A DNA stretch of 19,218 nucleotides from JAUSIF01 sp964620215 (GTDB lineage: Bacteria; Pseudomonadota; Alphaproteobacteria; Rhizobiales; Xanthobacteraceae), in contig CAZUJE010000049.1 in assembly GCA_964620215.1 (NCBI GenBank), positions 1 to 19,218 of the forward strand, written 5' to 3'. Both the position numbers and the translations under genes were made by a program. The notes under the pieces were generated by a model. The model was not told the origin of the DNA, searched no databases, and saw nothing but the letters and a program-made list of their open reading frames with translations. This document shows, piece after piece, positions 8,013 through 15,351 of this stretch; within the stretch, counting starts at the first letter, position 1; the number at the start of each line of letters is the position of its first letter.

Positions 8013-8020
8013 CCTTCTCC
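8013..8020 (-). promoter_or_regulatory. Ribosome binding site supporting the TTG start of E2
   Basis: The minus strand reads GGAGAAGG here, three bases before the TTG at 8009, with the GGAG part seven bases away. The next in-frame ATG, four codons on, would cut the first lipoyl strand, so TTG is preferred. Confidence 0.6.
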
Positions 8021-8025
8021 GATGC

Positions 8026-9477
8026 CTACCAGTTTGTCGAAATATACTGGGTTTCCATAAACTCCATCAGGCCTTCATGCGCGCCCTCGCGGCCAATGCC
8101 CGATTGCTTCATGCCGCCGAAGGGGGCTGCGGGATCGGATACAAGCCCGCGATTGAGCCCGATCATGCCGAAGTCGAGTTTTTCGGAGACGCGCAGGCCG
8201 CGTTTCATGTCGCCAGTGTAGAGATAGGCGACGAGGCCGTACTCGGTGTCGTTTGCGCGCTTGATCGCTTCGTCTTCACTCTTGAAGGTCTGGATCGAGG
8301 CGACAGGACCGAAAATTTCCTCGTTCAGCATGGCGGCGCTATCCGGGACATTGGTGAGCACGGTGGCCGGATAGAAATAGCCCGGACCTTCCGGCTTTTT
8401 GCCGCCGACCAGAATCTTCGCGCCTTTTTTCACGGCATCATCGACAAGCTCAATGACCTTGTCGCGGCCCTCGGCATTCACGAGCGGGCCGAGTGCCACG
8501 CCGTCATCGAGGCCGTTGCCCATTTTCAGCCCACCCATTTTCGCGGTGAGCTTTTTCGCGAAATCGTCGTGGACCTTCTCATGCACGTAAAAGCGGTTCG
8601 CGGCGGTGCAGGCCTCGCCCATATTCCGCATCTTCGCGACCATGGCGCCGTCAATGGCGGCATCGATGTCGGCGTCCTCGAACACGATAAAGGGCGCGTT
8701 GCCGCCAAGCTCCATCGCGGTTTTCAATACATTGTCGGCAGCGCCGTGCAGCAGCTTCTTGCCGACCTCCGTGGAGCCGGTGAAGGAAACAACGCGCGTG
8801 CGCGGATCGTGCAGCATCGCATCAACGACCTTGCCAGAGCGGCGGGAGGGAATGACGTTGACGACGCCGGCGGGCACGCCTGCTTCTTCCAGGATCGGCA
8901 TCAGGGCCAGCATGGTGAGTGGCGTTTCGGACGCGGGCTTTAGCACTACCGGGCAACCCGCCGCCAGCGCCGGGCCGATCTTGCGGGTCGCCATCGCAGC
9001 CGGAAAATTCCACGGCGTCACCAGCACGGCAACGCCCGCCGGCTTGTGATGCACAAGGATACGCGCGCCCGAGGATGGAGCCATGCGCATGTCGCCGGAA
9101 TTGCGGACGCCTTCCTCGGCGAACCAGCGAAAGAATTCAGCGGCATAGGCGACTTCACCACGCGAGTCGGAAAGTGCCTTGCCGTTCTCGATGGTGATGA
9201 GTTTCGCGAGCCGTTCGGAGTCACGCATGATGAGTTCGAACGCCTTGCGGAGAATTTCACCACGCTCGCGTGGTTTGCGAGCTGCCCAGCTTTCGAATGC
9301 GCCATGGGCTGCATCAATCGCGGCTTTGGCGTCCTCAACGCTTGCGCTTGCCACCGAAGCGATCGTGCGTTCGGTGGCAGGATCAGTTACATCGAAGCGT
9401 TCACCGTCGGAGGATTTTTTCCACTTGCCGCCGATCCAGAGGTCGGTCGGCACATTGGCGAGCAGATTGTCATACAT
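8026..9477 (-). CDS. NAD(P)-dependent aldehyde dehydrogenase, succinate-semialdehyde dehydrogenase type
   Basis: This 483-residue enzyme has the length of GabD-type succinate-semialdehyde dehydrogenases, which oxidise an aldehyde to its acid. The active site is complete: N157 in PWNFPAAM, K180 in LKPASETPL, the cofactor loop FTGSTEVGK (232-240), E256 in MELGGNAPF and the nucleophile C290 in GEACTAANRF. The closest subfamily from motif wording is SSADH/glutarate-semialdehyde dehydrogenase, but other aldehydes are possible. It starts two bases after the E1-beta stop, with GGAG seven bases before the ATG. It therefore sits inside the E1-E2 operon, between E1-beta and E2. Together this suggests a pathway with both an aldehyde and a 2-oxo acid intermediate. 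Confidence 0.9.
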   Translation of the reverse strand: MYDNLLANVPTDLWIGGKWKKSSDGERFDVTDPATERTIASVASASVEDAKAAIDAAHGAFESWAARKPRERGEILRKAFELIMRDSERLAKLITIENGKALSDSRGEVAYAAEFFRWFAEEGVRNSGDMRMAPSSGARILVHHKPAGVAVLVTPWNFPAAMATRKIGPALAAGCPVVLKPASETPLTMLALMPILEEAGVPAGVVNVIPSRRSGKVVDAMLHDPRTRVVSFTGSTEVGKKLLHGAADNVLKTAMELGGNAPFIVFEDADIDAAIDGAMVAKMRNMGEACTAANRFYVHEKVHDDFAKKLTAKMGGLKMGNGLDDGVALGPLVNAEGRDKVIELVDDAVKKGAKILVGGKKPEGPGYFYPATVLTNVPDSAAMLNEEIFGPVASIQTFKSEDEAIKRANDTEYGLVAYLYTGDMKRGLRVSEKLDFGMIGLNRGLVSDPAAPFGGMKQSGIGREGAHEGLMEFMETQYISTNW

Positions 9478-9479
9478 GG

Positions 9480-10460
9480 TTATGCTCCAAGCGAGCGCTT
9501 CACGCGGTCGGCAATTCTATCAACCGTTGGCAGCGCGATGTCTTCGAGAATGTCAGCAGCAGGCAGCGGGATGTGCGGGGTGGTGATGCGCACTGGTGGC
9601 CCGTCGAGATCGTAAAATCCCTCATCGGCAGCGATGGAGACGATCTCCGCCCCCCAGCCGCAAAGCCGAGGATTTTCTTCCACCGTAAAAAGGTGATGCG
9701 TGCGGGCGAGCGAACCCAAGATCGTCTGCGTATCGAGCGGCACCAGCGAGCGCACGTCGATCACTTCGCAATCGATATTGTGATCGGCCTTCAGTTTTTC
9801 CGCGGCGGCAAGCGCGCGCGGCACCATCAAGGCGAGTGCCAGAATGGTTGCGTCCCTGCCGGGACGGACGATGCTGGCGGTGCCGAGTGAATCCACGATC
9901 TCGCCGTCTGGTACTTCGCCTTTCGTGGCGTAAAGCGATTTGTGCTCGAGAAAAATCACCGGGTCGGGATCGCGCACGGCGGCGGCGAGCAGGCCGATCA
10001 CATCGCGCGGATTGGAAGGAGCCACGACTTTCAGGCCCGGAATCATCATGCACCAGTTTTCGACGCTCTGGCTGTGTTGCGCGCCAAAGCGGGAACCGGC
10101 GCCGTTGCCGGTGCGGACAACAAGCGGGCATTTGGTCTGGCCGTTCGACATGTAACGGCTCTTCGAAAATTCGTTGGCGATGTAGTCGAAGCACACGGCG
10201 AAGAAATCCGAGAACATGATTTCGGCAATCGGCTTCAACCCGGTCATGGCTGCACCCATTGCAGCACCCAGAATCGCCTGTTCTGAAATCGGCGTGTCTC
10301 TGACCCGCAGCGGCCCGAATTGTTCGAGCAGGCCGACGGTCGCCTTGAACACGCCGCCCGCTTTCGCGACATCCTCGCCCAGAAATACAACGTCGGGATC
10401 GCGCGCCATTTCCTGTGCGATGCCGCGCGCCACGGCGTCGCGGTAGGTCAGTTCCGCCAT
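9480..10460 (-). CDS. 2-oxoacid dehydrogenase E1 component, beta subunit
   Basis: This 326-residue beta subunit of a heterotetrameric E1 is the partner of the alpha subunit in thiamine-diphosphate-dependent oxidative decarboxylation. Family marks are GEDVAKAGGVFKAT (28-41), DTPISEQAILGAAMGAA (55-71) with the cofactor-activating glutamate E60, the IMFSDFF segment (81-87), HSQSVENW (129-136) and a C-terminal transketolase-like domain (RSLVPLD, FTVEEN). The ATG at 10460 overlaps the end of E1-alpha by 13 bases and has a strong GGAGG six bases upstream. A longer reading from 10529 would start inside E1-alpha and add 23 non-conserved residues. Substrate choice among pyruvate, acetoin and branched-chain 2-oxo acids is not clear from the motifs. 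Confidence 0.93.
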   Translation of the reverse strand: MAELTYRDAVARGIAQEMARDPDVVFLGEDVAKAGGVFKATVGLLEQFGPLRVRDTPISEQAILGAAMGAAMTGLKPIAEIMFSDFFAVCFDYIANEFSKSRYMSNGQTKCPLVVRTGNGAGSRFGAQHSQSVENWCMMIPGLKVVAPSNPRDVIGLLAAAVRDPDPVIFLEHKSLYATKGEVPDGEIVDSLGTASIVRPGRDATILALALMVPRALAAAEKLKADHNIDCEVIDVRSLVPLDTQTILGSLARTHHLFTVEENPRLCGWGAEIVSIAADEGFYDLDGPPVRITTPHIPLPAADILEDIALPTVDRIADRVKRSLGA

Positions 10461-11461
10461 GCCCAGCCTCCGTCGGCATAGACGTCGGTCGTCAGAATAT
10501 CCAAAGGCGGCATGGGCGCCGCTTTGCATTTCTCGGTGGCGTCGTCGATGACCTTCATGACATCGGCGTCGATTTTCTCGATCACCTTCTCATCGATGCC
10601 GAATTGCAAAAGACGTTCCCGATAGATTTTCACTGGATCGCGCTTCAGCCACTTATCCAGCTCTCCTTCGGGGCGATACTTCGCCGGATCCGCGCGCGAG
10701 TGACCGCTGTAGCGATAGGTCATGCATTCGATCAACGAAGGCCCGCCGCCTGCGCGGGCCTTTTCGTAAGCCTTCATGGCCGCGCGATAGACTTCATCGG
10801 CGTCCTGACCGTCGATGACGATTGCTTCCAGCCCGTAAGCGGAAGCGCGGCCGGCGGCGGGGTGCTCGACTGCCGTCACTTCGCCAATCGGCGTGTATTC
10901 CATGTAGAGATTGTTTTCGCAGACGAAAATCACCGGCAACTTCCAGACAGCGGCGAAATTCAGCGCCTCGTGAAATGCGCCGATGTTAGTTGTGCCATCG
11001 CCGAAGAAACAAACCGACACATCGGAATGCCCCTTATATTGCGCGCGCCAAGCGGCACCGCAGGCAATCGGCAGATGTGCGCCGATAATCGCGTATGAGC
11101 CCATTACACCATGTTCTTCGGATGTCAGGTGCATCGAGCCGCCCTTGCCTCGCATGAGACCGTTGTCGCGCTGCATGAGTTCGCCGAGCACTTTCTCAAC
11201 CGGCACGCCCCGCGCCAGCGTGTGGGCGTGTCCGCGATAAGTGCAGAACGAAAGGTCGCCGGGTTTCATGGCGCAGGCAAAGCCGGTGGCTACCGCTTCC
11301 TGACCCAATGAAAGATGACTCGTCCCTTTCACGAGATTTTGCAGGAACAGATCGAACGCGCGCTGTTCGGCTTCGCGGATTTCGACCAGCATGCGGTACA
11401 TGCGAAGCCGGACATCCTCGCCGATGTCGTCGTTCGGCGCGCGCGCAGGTTTCCTCGCCAT
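10448..11461 (-). CDS. 2-oxoacid dehydrogenase E1 component, alpha subunit (TPP-dependent)
   Basis: This 337-residue alpha subunit binds thiamine diphosphate and decarboxylates the 2-oxo acid. The TPP motif runs from GDG (154-156) to NN (183-184), with YRGHAH (75-80) and GKGGSMH (105-111) lining the site. The loop YRYSGHSRADPAKYR near residue 260 corresponds to the family's phosphorylation-loop region. The length and wording match the acetoin/pyruvate dehydrogenase alpha group (AcoA/PdhA-like). The ATG has AGAGG seven bases upstream. The 85-base gap to the EamA transporter gene upstream shows no clear promoter or terminator, so read-through from the importer genes is possible. Confidence 0.93.
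   Translation of the reverse strand: MARKPARAPNDDIGEDVRLRMYRMLVEIREAEQRAFDLFLQNLVKGTSHLSLGQEAVATGFACAMKPGDLSFCTYRGHAHTLARGVPVEKVLGELMQRDNGLMRGKGGSMHLTSEEHGVMGSYAIIGAHLPIACGAAWRAQYKGHSDVSVCFFGDGTTNIGAFHEALNFAAVWKLPVIFVCENNLYMEYTPIGEVTAVEHPAAGRASAYGLEAIVIDGQDADEVYRAAMKAYEKARAGGGPSLIECMTYRYSGHSRADPAKYRPEGELDKWLKRDPVKIYRERLLQFGIDEKVIEKIDADVMKVIDDATEKCKAAPMPPLDILTTDVYADGGWAWRN
10467..10471 (-). promoter_or_regulatory. Strong ribosome binding site for E1-beta inside the E1-alpha 3' end
   Basis: The minus strand reads GGAGG here, six bases before the ATG at 10460. It fixes the E1-beta start within the end of the E1-alpha gene and points to coupled translation of the two subunits in matched amounts. 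Confidence 0.7.
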
Positions 11462-11546
11462 TACTCAACCTCTGTCGGATTGATGGGCCTCTCGGCCTTG
11501 GATGGGAGCGAAACTAGCCCTTCCGGCGATCAATAAGCAACGCCAA

Positions 11547-12491
11547 CTACTCGCCGGTCTGCGCCTTGAGCGCGGCGTCGGCTTTTTTCGCCCGCTCGCG
11601 GTAGAGAAGATACAAGCCGGAGGAAATGATGATGGCCGCACCCGCGAGCGTGAAAGCGTTTGGTACATCTCCAAACGCCAGAAAACCGCCCGCCGCGTAC
11701 CAGATGATCTGGGTGTAGATGAACGGCGCCAGGATCGCCGCCGGCGCATAGCGGTGCGCGATGATCAAAAGCATATGTCCGATCAGGCCGAAGGCGCCGA
11801 TCATGACCATCCCGAAAACGATCCATGGATCGCCGGGAGTAGTCCATACGAACGGAAGCGGAACCGAGGCCGCGATGAAGCCGACGAGCGAGGAATAGAA
11901 CAATGTGGTCGCGGTGGAATCCTGGCTCGCGAGCATGCGCGTGGTGATGTTGTAGAGCGCATAGGCGATGCAGCTCAAAATCGAGAGGATCGCTGCCGGA
12001 TGAATTCCGCCGGCACCCGGCCGCGCGATCACGATCACGCCGAGAAAGCCGACGATGATCGCGAGCCAGCGCCGCCAGCCGATCCATTCACCCAGCAGAG
12101 GGCCGGCGAAAATCGCGATGATAAACGGCGTCATGAACGCGATCACCGATGCCTGATCGAGTTGCAGATATTTCAGCGCGAAGAAATTGAAGACGGTGGA
12201 AGCGAACAGCAATGCGGAACGGACCATTTGCAGCGCGGGGCGCTTGGTGGAAAACAAGCCTGGTATCGTCCATGGATTGATGAAGGCGAGTGAAATCAGG
12301 AAGTGACCGGCGTAGCGCGCCCACACGACTTCGAGCGTGTGCAAATGCTGCGACAGCAGTTTTGCGATCGTGTCGAGACAAGCGAAACAGACCAGCGCCG
12401 CGCAGATGAGGCCGATGCCGATCAGCCTTGCGCGGGGGTCATTCGCCGCCGGCAGTGTGTCCGGAGGCGCCGCCAGAATTTTCTTCAGCAT
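11547..12491 (-). CDS. EamA/DMT family transporter
   Basis: This 314-residue inner-membrane protein has about ten hydrophobic helices arranged as two EamA repeats (roughly 25-155 and 165-298). The first repeat holds CFACLDTIAKLLSQ and VWARYAGHF; the repeat boundary is near GVIVIARPG. The second ends with a typical GAAIIISSGLYLLYRERA helix. Drug/metabolite transporters of this family mostly export amino acids, metabolites or drugs, though some import. A short Lys-rich tail follows. Its ATG overlaps the permease stop by one base (TAATG), placing it firmly in the ABC transporter operon. It may export a product or provide a second route for the same compound; the substrate is unknown. Confidence 0.88.
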   Translation of the reverse strand: MLKKILAAPPDTLPAANDPRARLIGIGLICAALVCFACLDTIAKLLSQHLHTLEVVWARYAGHFLISLAFINPWTIPGLFSTKRPALQMVRSALLFASTVFNFFALKYLQLDQASVIAFMTPFIIAIFAGPLLGEWIGWRRWLAIIVGFLGVIVIARPGAGGIHPAAILSILSCIAYALYNITTRMLASQDSTATTLFYSSLVGFIAASVPLPFVWTTPGDPWIVFGMVMIGAFGLIGHMLLIIAHRYAPAAILAPFIYTQIIWYAAGGFLAFGDVPNAFTLAGAAIIISSGLYLLYRERAKKADAALKAQTGE

Positions 12492-13312
12492 TATTGTTCC
12501 GTTCCCAGCGCGCTCTCGTGCCAGCGCCGCAAGGCGAGATATTGCAGCACATTCAGGATCGCGAATATGGCAATGCCGGCGAGAGAAATCAAAATCAGCG
12601 CCGCGAACATGCGCGGCACGTTGAGGCGATAACTGGATTCAACAATCCTGTAAGCGAGGCCGGAACCACGCCCCGCGACGCCGGCGGCGATCGCCGCCGC
12701 CACCGCGCCGATCAGCGCAAGCCCGCCCGCGATGCGCAGGCCGCCGAGAAAATAGGGCAGGGCGGCCGGGATGCGCAGCCAGAGAAGTGTTTTGATGCGG
12801 CCCGCGCCGTAGAGCGTGAACAGATCGCGCAGATTCGGATCGATGGAATTCAAGCCGAGCACCGTGTTCGACAGCACCGGGAAGAAAGCGACGATGCAGG
12901 CGCAAACAAGAACGGCGGTGTTTGGCTCAAGATAAATCAGCAGGATTGGCGCGATGGCGATCAGCGGCGTCACTTGCAGGATCACCGCGAAGGGAAACAG
13001 CGTGTATTCGGCGATGCGGGAGCTGGCGAGCAGGATTGCGAGCGCCACGCCTGCGAGGGTTGAGATTAGTAGCGCCAGCGCTGTTGTTTTCAGCGTCACG
13101 AGCAAAGACGCGCCGAGCAGTTCGCGGTCGGCGATCAGCGTGTCGAGAACGAGTTTCGGCGACGGCAGGATGTAATGGGGGATCGAAAAATAATTCACAA
13201 TGAACTGCCAAGCAGTAATGGCGATGGAGAGCGCGAGCAGCGGCAAGATGAAATAAGGCCAGCGTTGCGCGCGTCCAAGCGTAGATTTCACGGAATTGTT
13301 TTTCGTCTCCAT
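12491..13312 (-). CDS. ABC transporter permease (NMT1/taurine/nitrate-type importer)
   Basis: This 273-residue inner-membrane permease belongs to the SsuC/TauC/ThiX-like group. It has about six helices and the cytoplasmic coupling loop that meets the ATPase: YGAGRIKTLLWLRIPAALPYF, matching the EAA-loop pattern with GA and IPAALP. It ends with a GRGSGLAYRI segment typical of the group. The start at 13312 overlaps the ATPase stop (TGATG) and is preceded by a strong GGGAGG with six-base spacing. A start 16 codons earlier would intrude on the ATPase gene without a good ribosome site. Its partners are the ATPase and the NMT1-like binding protein upstream. The order binding protein-ATPase-permease suggests a complete importer. 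Confidence 0.9.
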   Translation of the reverse strand: METKNNSVKSTLGRAQRWPYFILPLLALSIAITAWQFIVNYFSIPHYILPSPKLVLDTLIADRELLGASLLVTLKTTALALLISTLAGVALAILLASSRIAEYTLFPFAVILQVTPLIAIAPILLIYLEPNTAVLVCACIVAFFPVLSNTVLGLNSIDPNLRDLFTLYGAGRIKTLLWLRIPAALPYFLGGLRIAGGLALIGAVAAAIAAGVAGRGSGLAYRIVESSYRLNVPRMFAALILISLAGIAIFAILNVLQYLALRRWHESALGTEQ

Positions 13313-14094
13313 CACCGCCCTCCCATGACCTGGGCTAGCGTGGTGGAAACCTCGCGGCATTTCTGGCCGTATTCCGGCGACGTTCGGAAATGTCCTTCGC
13401 GGGGCTCGGTGGTTTCAACCTCAAATTCGGCGGCGATTTTTCCCGGTCTTGGCGTGAACATCAGAATCCGGTTTGAGAGATAGACGGATTCAAAAACCGA
13501 ATGCGTCACGAATACGATGGTGCAGCCAAGCTGCTTCCACAAGACACGCAAGTCGTCGTTCAGCTTGAAGCGGGTGATTTCGTCGAGGGCCGCGAAAGGC
13601 TCATCCATCAGCAGCAGCTTTGGCTGTGTCACCAGCGCGCGCGCGATGGAGACGCGCATCCTCATGCCGCCCGACAGTTCACGCGGATAGGCGTCGCGGA
13701 AATCGTTGAGGCCGACGAGCCTCAGCGCGTCATCAATGCGGAGCTCAGCGGCGCGCCCGCTGGTTCCTGTCAGGCGCAAGGGCAAGCGCACATTGCCGAG
13801 CACCGTGGCCCAGGGCATCAGCGTCGGTTCCTGAAACACGAATCCGGTTTCGCGTGCCGCAGTTCCATCCTGCCAATCGATTGAGCCTGTGCTCGGCGCG
13901 GCAAGTCCGGCCAACAGCCGCAGGGCGGTGGATTTTCCGCAACCGGAAGGGCCGAGCAGGCTCAGGAATTCGCCTTCGCGAATCGAGAAGTCGAGTCCTT
14001 CAATCGCAGTCACGTCATTGGGGAATGTTTTTCCCACGCCTCGAAAGGAAGCGAGCGCTGGCTTTATTTTGGAATGCGAAAGGGCGGCGGGCAT
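13312..14094 (-). CDS. ABC transporter ATP-binding protein (SsuB/TauB/ThiZ-like)
   Basis: This 260-residue ATPase powers the importer encoded around it. All motifs are present: Walker A GPSGCGKST (48-56), Q-loop Q88 in VFQEPTLMPW, signature LSGGMRMRVSIARAL (140-154), Walker B LLLMDEPFAALDE (160-172) and the switch histidine H198 in FVTHSVFES. The wording of the Q-loop and signature fits the nitrate/sulfonate/taurine/thiamine-precursor group. The first 15 residues precede the core and may be partly untranslated, but no better start is evident. The gene starts 49 bases after the binding-protein stop, beyond a GC-rich hairpin, and overlaps the permease start by one base. Confidence 0.92.
   Translation of the reverse strand: MPAALSHSKIKPALASFRGVGKTFPNDVTAIEGLDFSIREGEFLSLLGPSGCGKSTALRLLAGLAAPSTGSIDWQDGTAARETGFVFQEPTLMPWATVLGNVRLPLRLTGTSGRAAELRIDDALRLVGLNDFRDAYPRELSGGMRMRVSIARALVTQPKLLLMDEPFAALDEITRFKLNDDLRVLWKQLGCTIVFVTHSVFESVYLSNRILMFTPRPGKIAAEFEVETTEPREGHFRTSPEYGQKCREVSTTLAQVMGGR
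13319..13324 (-). promoter_or_regulatory. Ribosome binding site fixing the permease start
   Basis: The minus strand reads GGGAGG, six bases before the ATG at 13312, inside the last codons of the ATPase gene. With the TGATG overlap it supports the shorter 273-residue permease. Confidence 0.65.
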
Positions 14095-14113
14095 GTTGCT
14101 CGCATTATATACG

Positions 14114-14142
14114 CCGCGCGGAAAAAAGCCGTGTCCGCGCGG
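14114..14142 (-). other. GC-rich hairpin between binding-protein and ATPase genes
   Basis: Two copies of the self-complementary octamer CCGCGCGG (14114-14121 and 14135-14142) flank a 13-base loop immediately after the binding-protein stop. In the minus-strand transcript they can form an 8-bp stem. The position suggests a transcript-stabilising or partial-termination element that raises the level of binding protein over ATPase and permease, as known for other ABC operons. The role is inferred. Confidence 0.5.
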
Positions 14143-14143
14143 A

Positions 14144-15160
14144 TTATTTCGGCCGCAGCTCCAGCCCGACCTTTTTATTCACAAAAGCGGTGGTGAAAGC
14201 CTTTTGCCAGTCGAGACCGGGCTTGATGACGCCCGCCTCCACCATCTTGTCGAAGAAGCTCTTGATCCGGGCATCGGTCATGGCGCCTATGCCCATCGAA
14301 AGCGAGTCGCCGGAATCAACGATGCCGTATTCCTTCATCTTGCCGATGGAAAAAGCGATCAGGCCATCGGTCATTTCCGGATTGTGCTTCTTGATGAGTT
14401 CGTTGGCGGCTTTGTTGTCGCCATAAAGATAATTGTACCAGCCGATCACCGAGGCATCGACGAAGCGCTGCACGAGGCCGGGATTTTTCTGGATCAAATC
14501 AAGGCGTGTTTCAATCGTCGTCGAGTATGTGTCGAAGCCGTGATCCGCGAGCAAAAAGATTTTCGGCTTGAACTTTCCTTCGCGCTCGACGACGTAAGGT
14601 TCCGAGGTCACATAGCCCTGCATCGCCACGTTCTTGTTCACGAGGAACGGCTGCGGGTTGAAAGTGTACGGCCTGATCTGGTCGTCGCGGAAACCGTGTT
14701 CGGATTTCAGCCAGGGATAAAAAGTGGCGGTGCTTTCCGATGAAACGAGGATGTTCAGTTTTTTCAGATCGGCGAATGTCTCGATCCCGCGGTCCGGGTG
14801 CACGAGCAGCACCTGCGGATCCTTCTGGAAGATCGCCGCCACCGCGATGGTGGGGATTTTCTGCTCGACCGTGTCGAAGGCCTGGATGATGTTAGCGGCC
14901 ATGACGAAATCGAGCTTGCCCGCGGGCAGGAGGATGCGGTTGTTGATCGAAGGGCCGCCCGGGAGAATCGTCACCTCAAGGCCGTATTTGGCATAGGTGC
15001 CGTCGGCGATCGCCTGATAGAAGCCGCCATGCTCCGCCTCGGCCACCCAGTTGGTGCCGAAGGTCACCTTGTCGAGCGCGCCGGCGGGAGCGGCCAGCAG
15101 GGTTGCCGCCAGAAGTGCTGCGATTCTCGTCGTGTGGCAAAACATCCTTGGCCTCTTCAT
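14144..15160 (-). CDS. ABC transporter substrate-binding protein, NMT1/THI5-like
   Basis: This 338-residue periplasmic binding protein has a signal peptide (basic MKRPRMFCHTTR, then a hydrophobic AALLAATLLAA core, cleavage near PAGA-LD). The mature part opens with VTFGTNWVAEAEHGGFYQAIADG, the hallmark of the NMT1/THI5 group, followed by GLEVTILPGGP and a DFVMAANIIQAFD segment. Relatives bind thiamine-pyrimidine precursors, riboflavin, nitrate, taurine or aromatic and organic acids. Substrate cannot be assigned, and no thiamine genes or TPP riboswitch are near. I chose the ATG at 15160, which has purine-rich GGAATTGAAG upstream. An ATG seven codons earlier (15181) is possible but has a poor ribosome site. 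It is probably the first gene of the minus-strand operon. Confidence 0.88.
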   Translation of the reverse strand: MKRPRMFCHTTRIAALLAATLLAAPAGALDKVTFGTNWVAEAEHGGFYQAIADGTYAKYGLEVTILPGGPSINNRILLPAGKLDFVMAANIIQAFDTVEQKIPTIAVAAIFQKDPQVLLVHPDRGIETFADLKKLNILVSSESTATFYPWLKSEHGFRDDQIRPYTFNPQPFLVNKNVAMQGYVTSEPYVVEREGKFKPKIFLLADHGFDTYSTTIETRLDLIQKNPGLVQRFVDASVIGWYNYLYGDNKAANELIKKHNPEMTDGLIAFSIGKMKEYGIVDSGDSLSMGIGAMTDARIKSFFDKMVEAGVIKPGLDWQKAFTTAFVNKKVGLELRPK

Positions 15161-15205
15161 CTTCAATTCCGCAATCAGCATGGGGCTTGCCGCACTTCAA
15201 GACGT

Positions 15206-15289
15206 GAATATGCGAAGGGCGGATTAGCCACGTCAAATTTTCGGCGCGGGCTTATTTTCTGCCCATCCGGGATGCAATTAAGCATATTC
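15206..15289. repeat. Spaced inverted octamer in the divergent intergenic region
   Basis: GAATATGC (15206-15213) and its exact reverse complement GCATATTC (15282-15289) lie 68 bases apart in the 191-base gap between the divergent importer operon and the creatininase-family gene. The left copy overlaps the candidate -10 of the importer. They could be paired operator half-sites or similar promoter elements, but an 8-base match in a region of this size can occur by chance. Nothing else recognisable lies in the gap. Confidence 0.3.
15208..15236 (-). promoter_or_regulatory. Candidate promoter of the NMT1-type importer operon
   Basis: On the minus strand TTGACG (15236-15231) is followed after 17 bases by GCATAT (15213-15208), some 48 bases before the ATG at 15160. 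The -35 fits well (5 of 6). The -10 is weak. It lies in the divergent region before the creatininase-family gene. Confidence 0.35.
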
Positions 15290-15351
15290 CGCGCCGCGCT
15301 TGCAGGCGGTTACCTCTGCCCATAGGGTGCGGCGGAATTTGCGAGCGAACC

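Noticed and set aside
8077..8943. Long plus-strand open frame opposite the aldehyde dehydrogenase
   Set aside because: It is an antisense shadow typical of GC-rich coding DNA. The minus strand encodes a complete enzyme with all catalytic residues, and the plus frame shows no recognisable domain.
11485..11496. GGCC-TCTC-GGCC inverted repeat before E1-alpha as a terminator separating importer and dehydrogenase genes
   Set aside because: The stem is 4 bp and no T-run follows. It cannot be used to split the operon.
14104..14109. Perfect TATAAT on the minus strand before the ATPase gene
   Set aside because: It ends only about 10 bases before the start codon and has no -35-like hexamer 16-18 bases upstream, so it is probably incidental AT-rich sequence.
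13889..14743. Long plus-strand open frame opposite the ATPase and binding-protein genes
   Set aside because: It spans two real minus-strand genes and their gap and has no family motif, so it is a shadow frame.
15182..15351. TPP riboswitch upstream of the NMT1/THI5-like binding protein
   Set aside because: The minus strand of this gap shows none of the conserved TPP riboswitch blocks (CTGAGA, the ACCC region or the GAACCTGA segment), so thiamine control is not supported.
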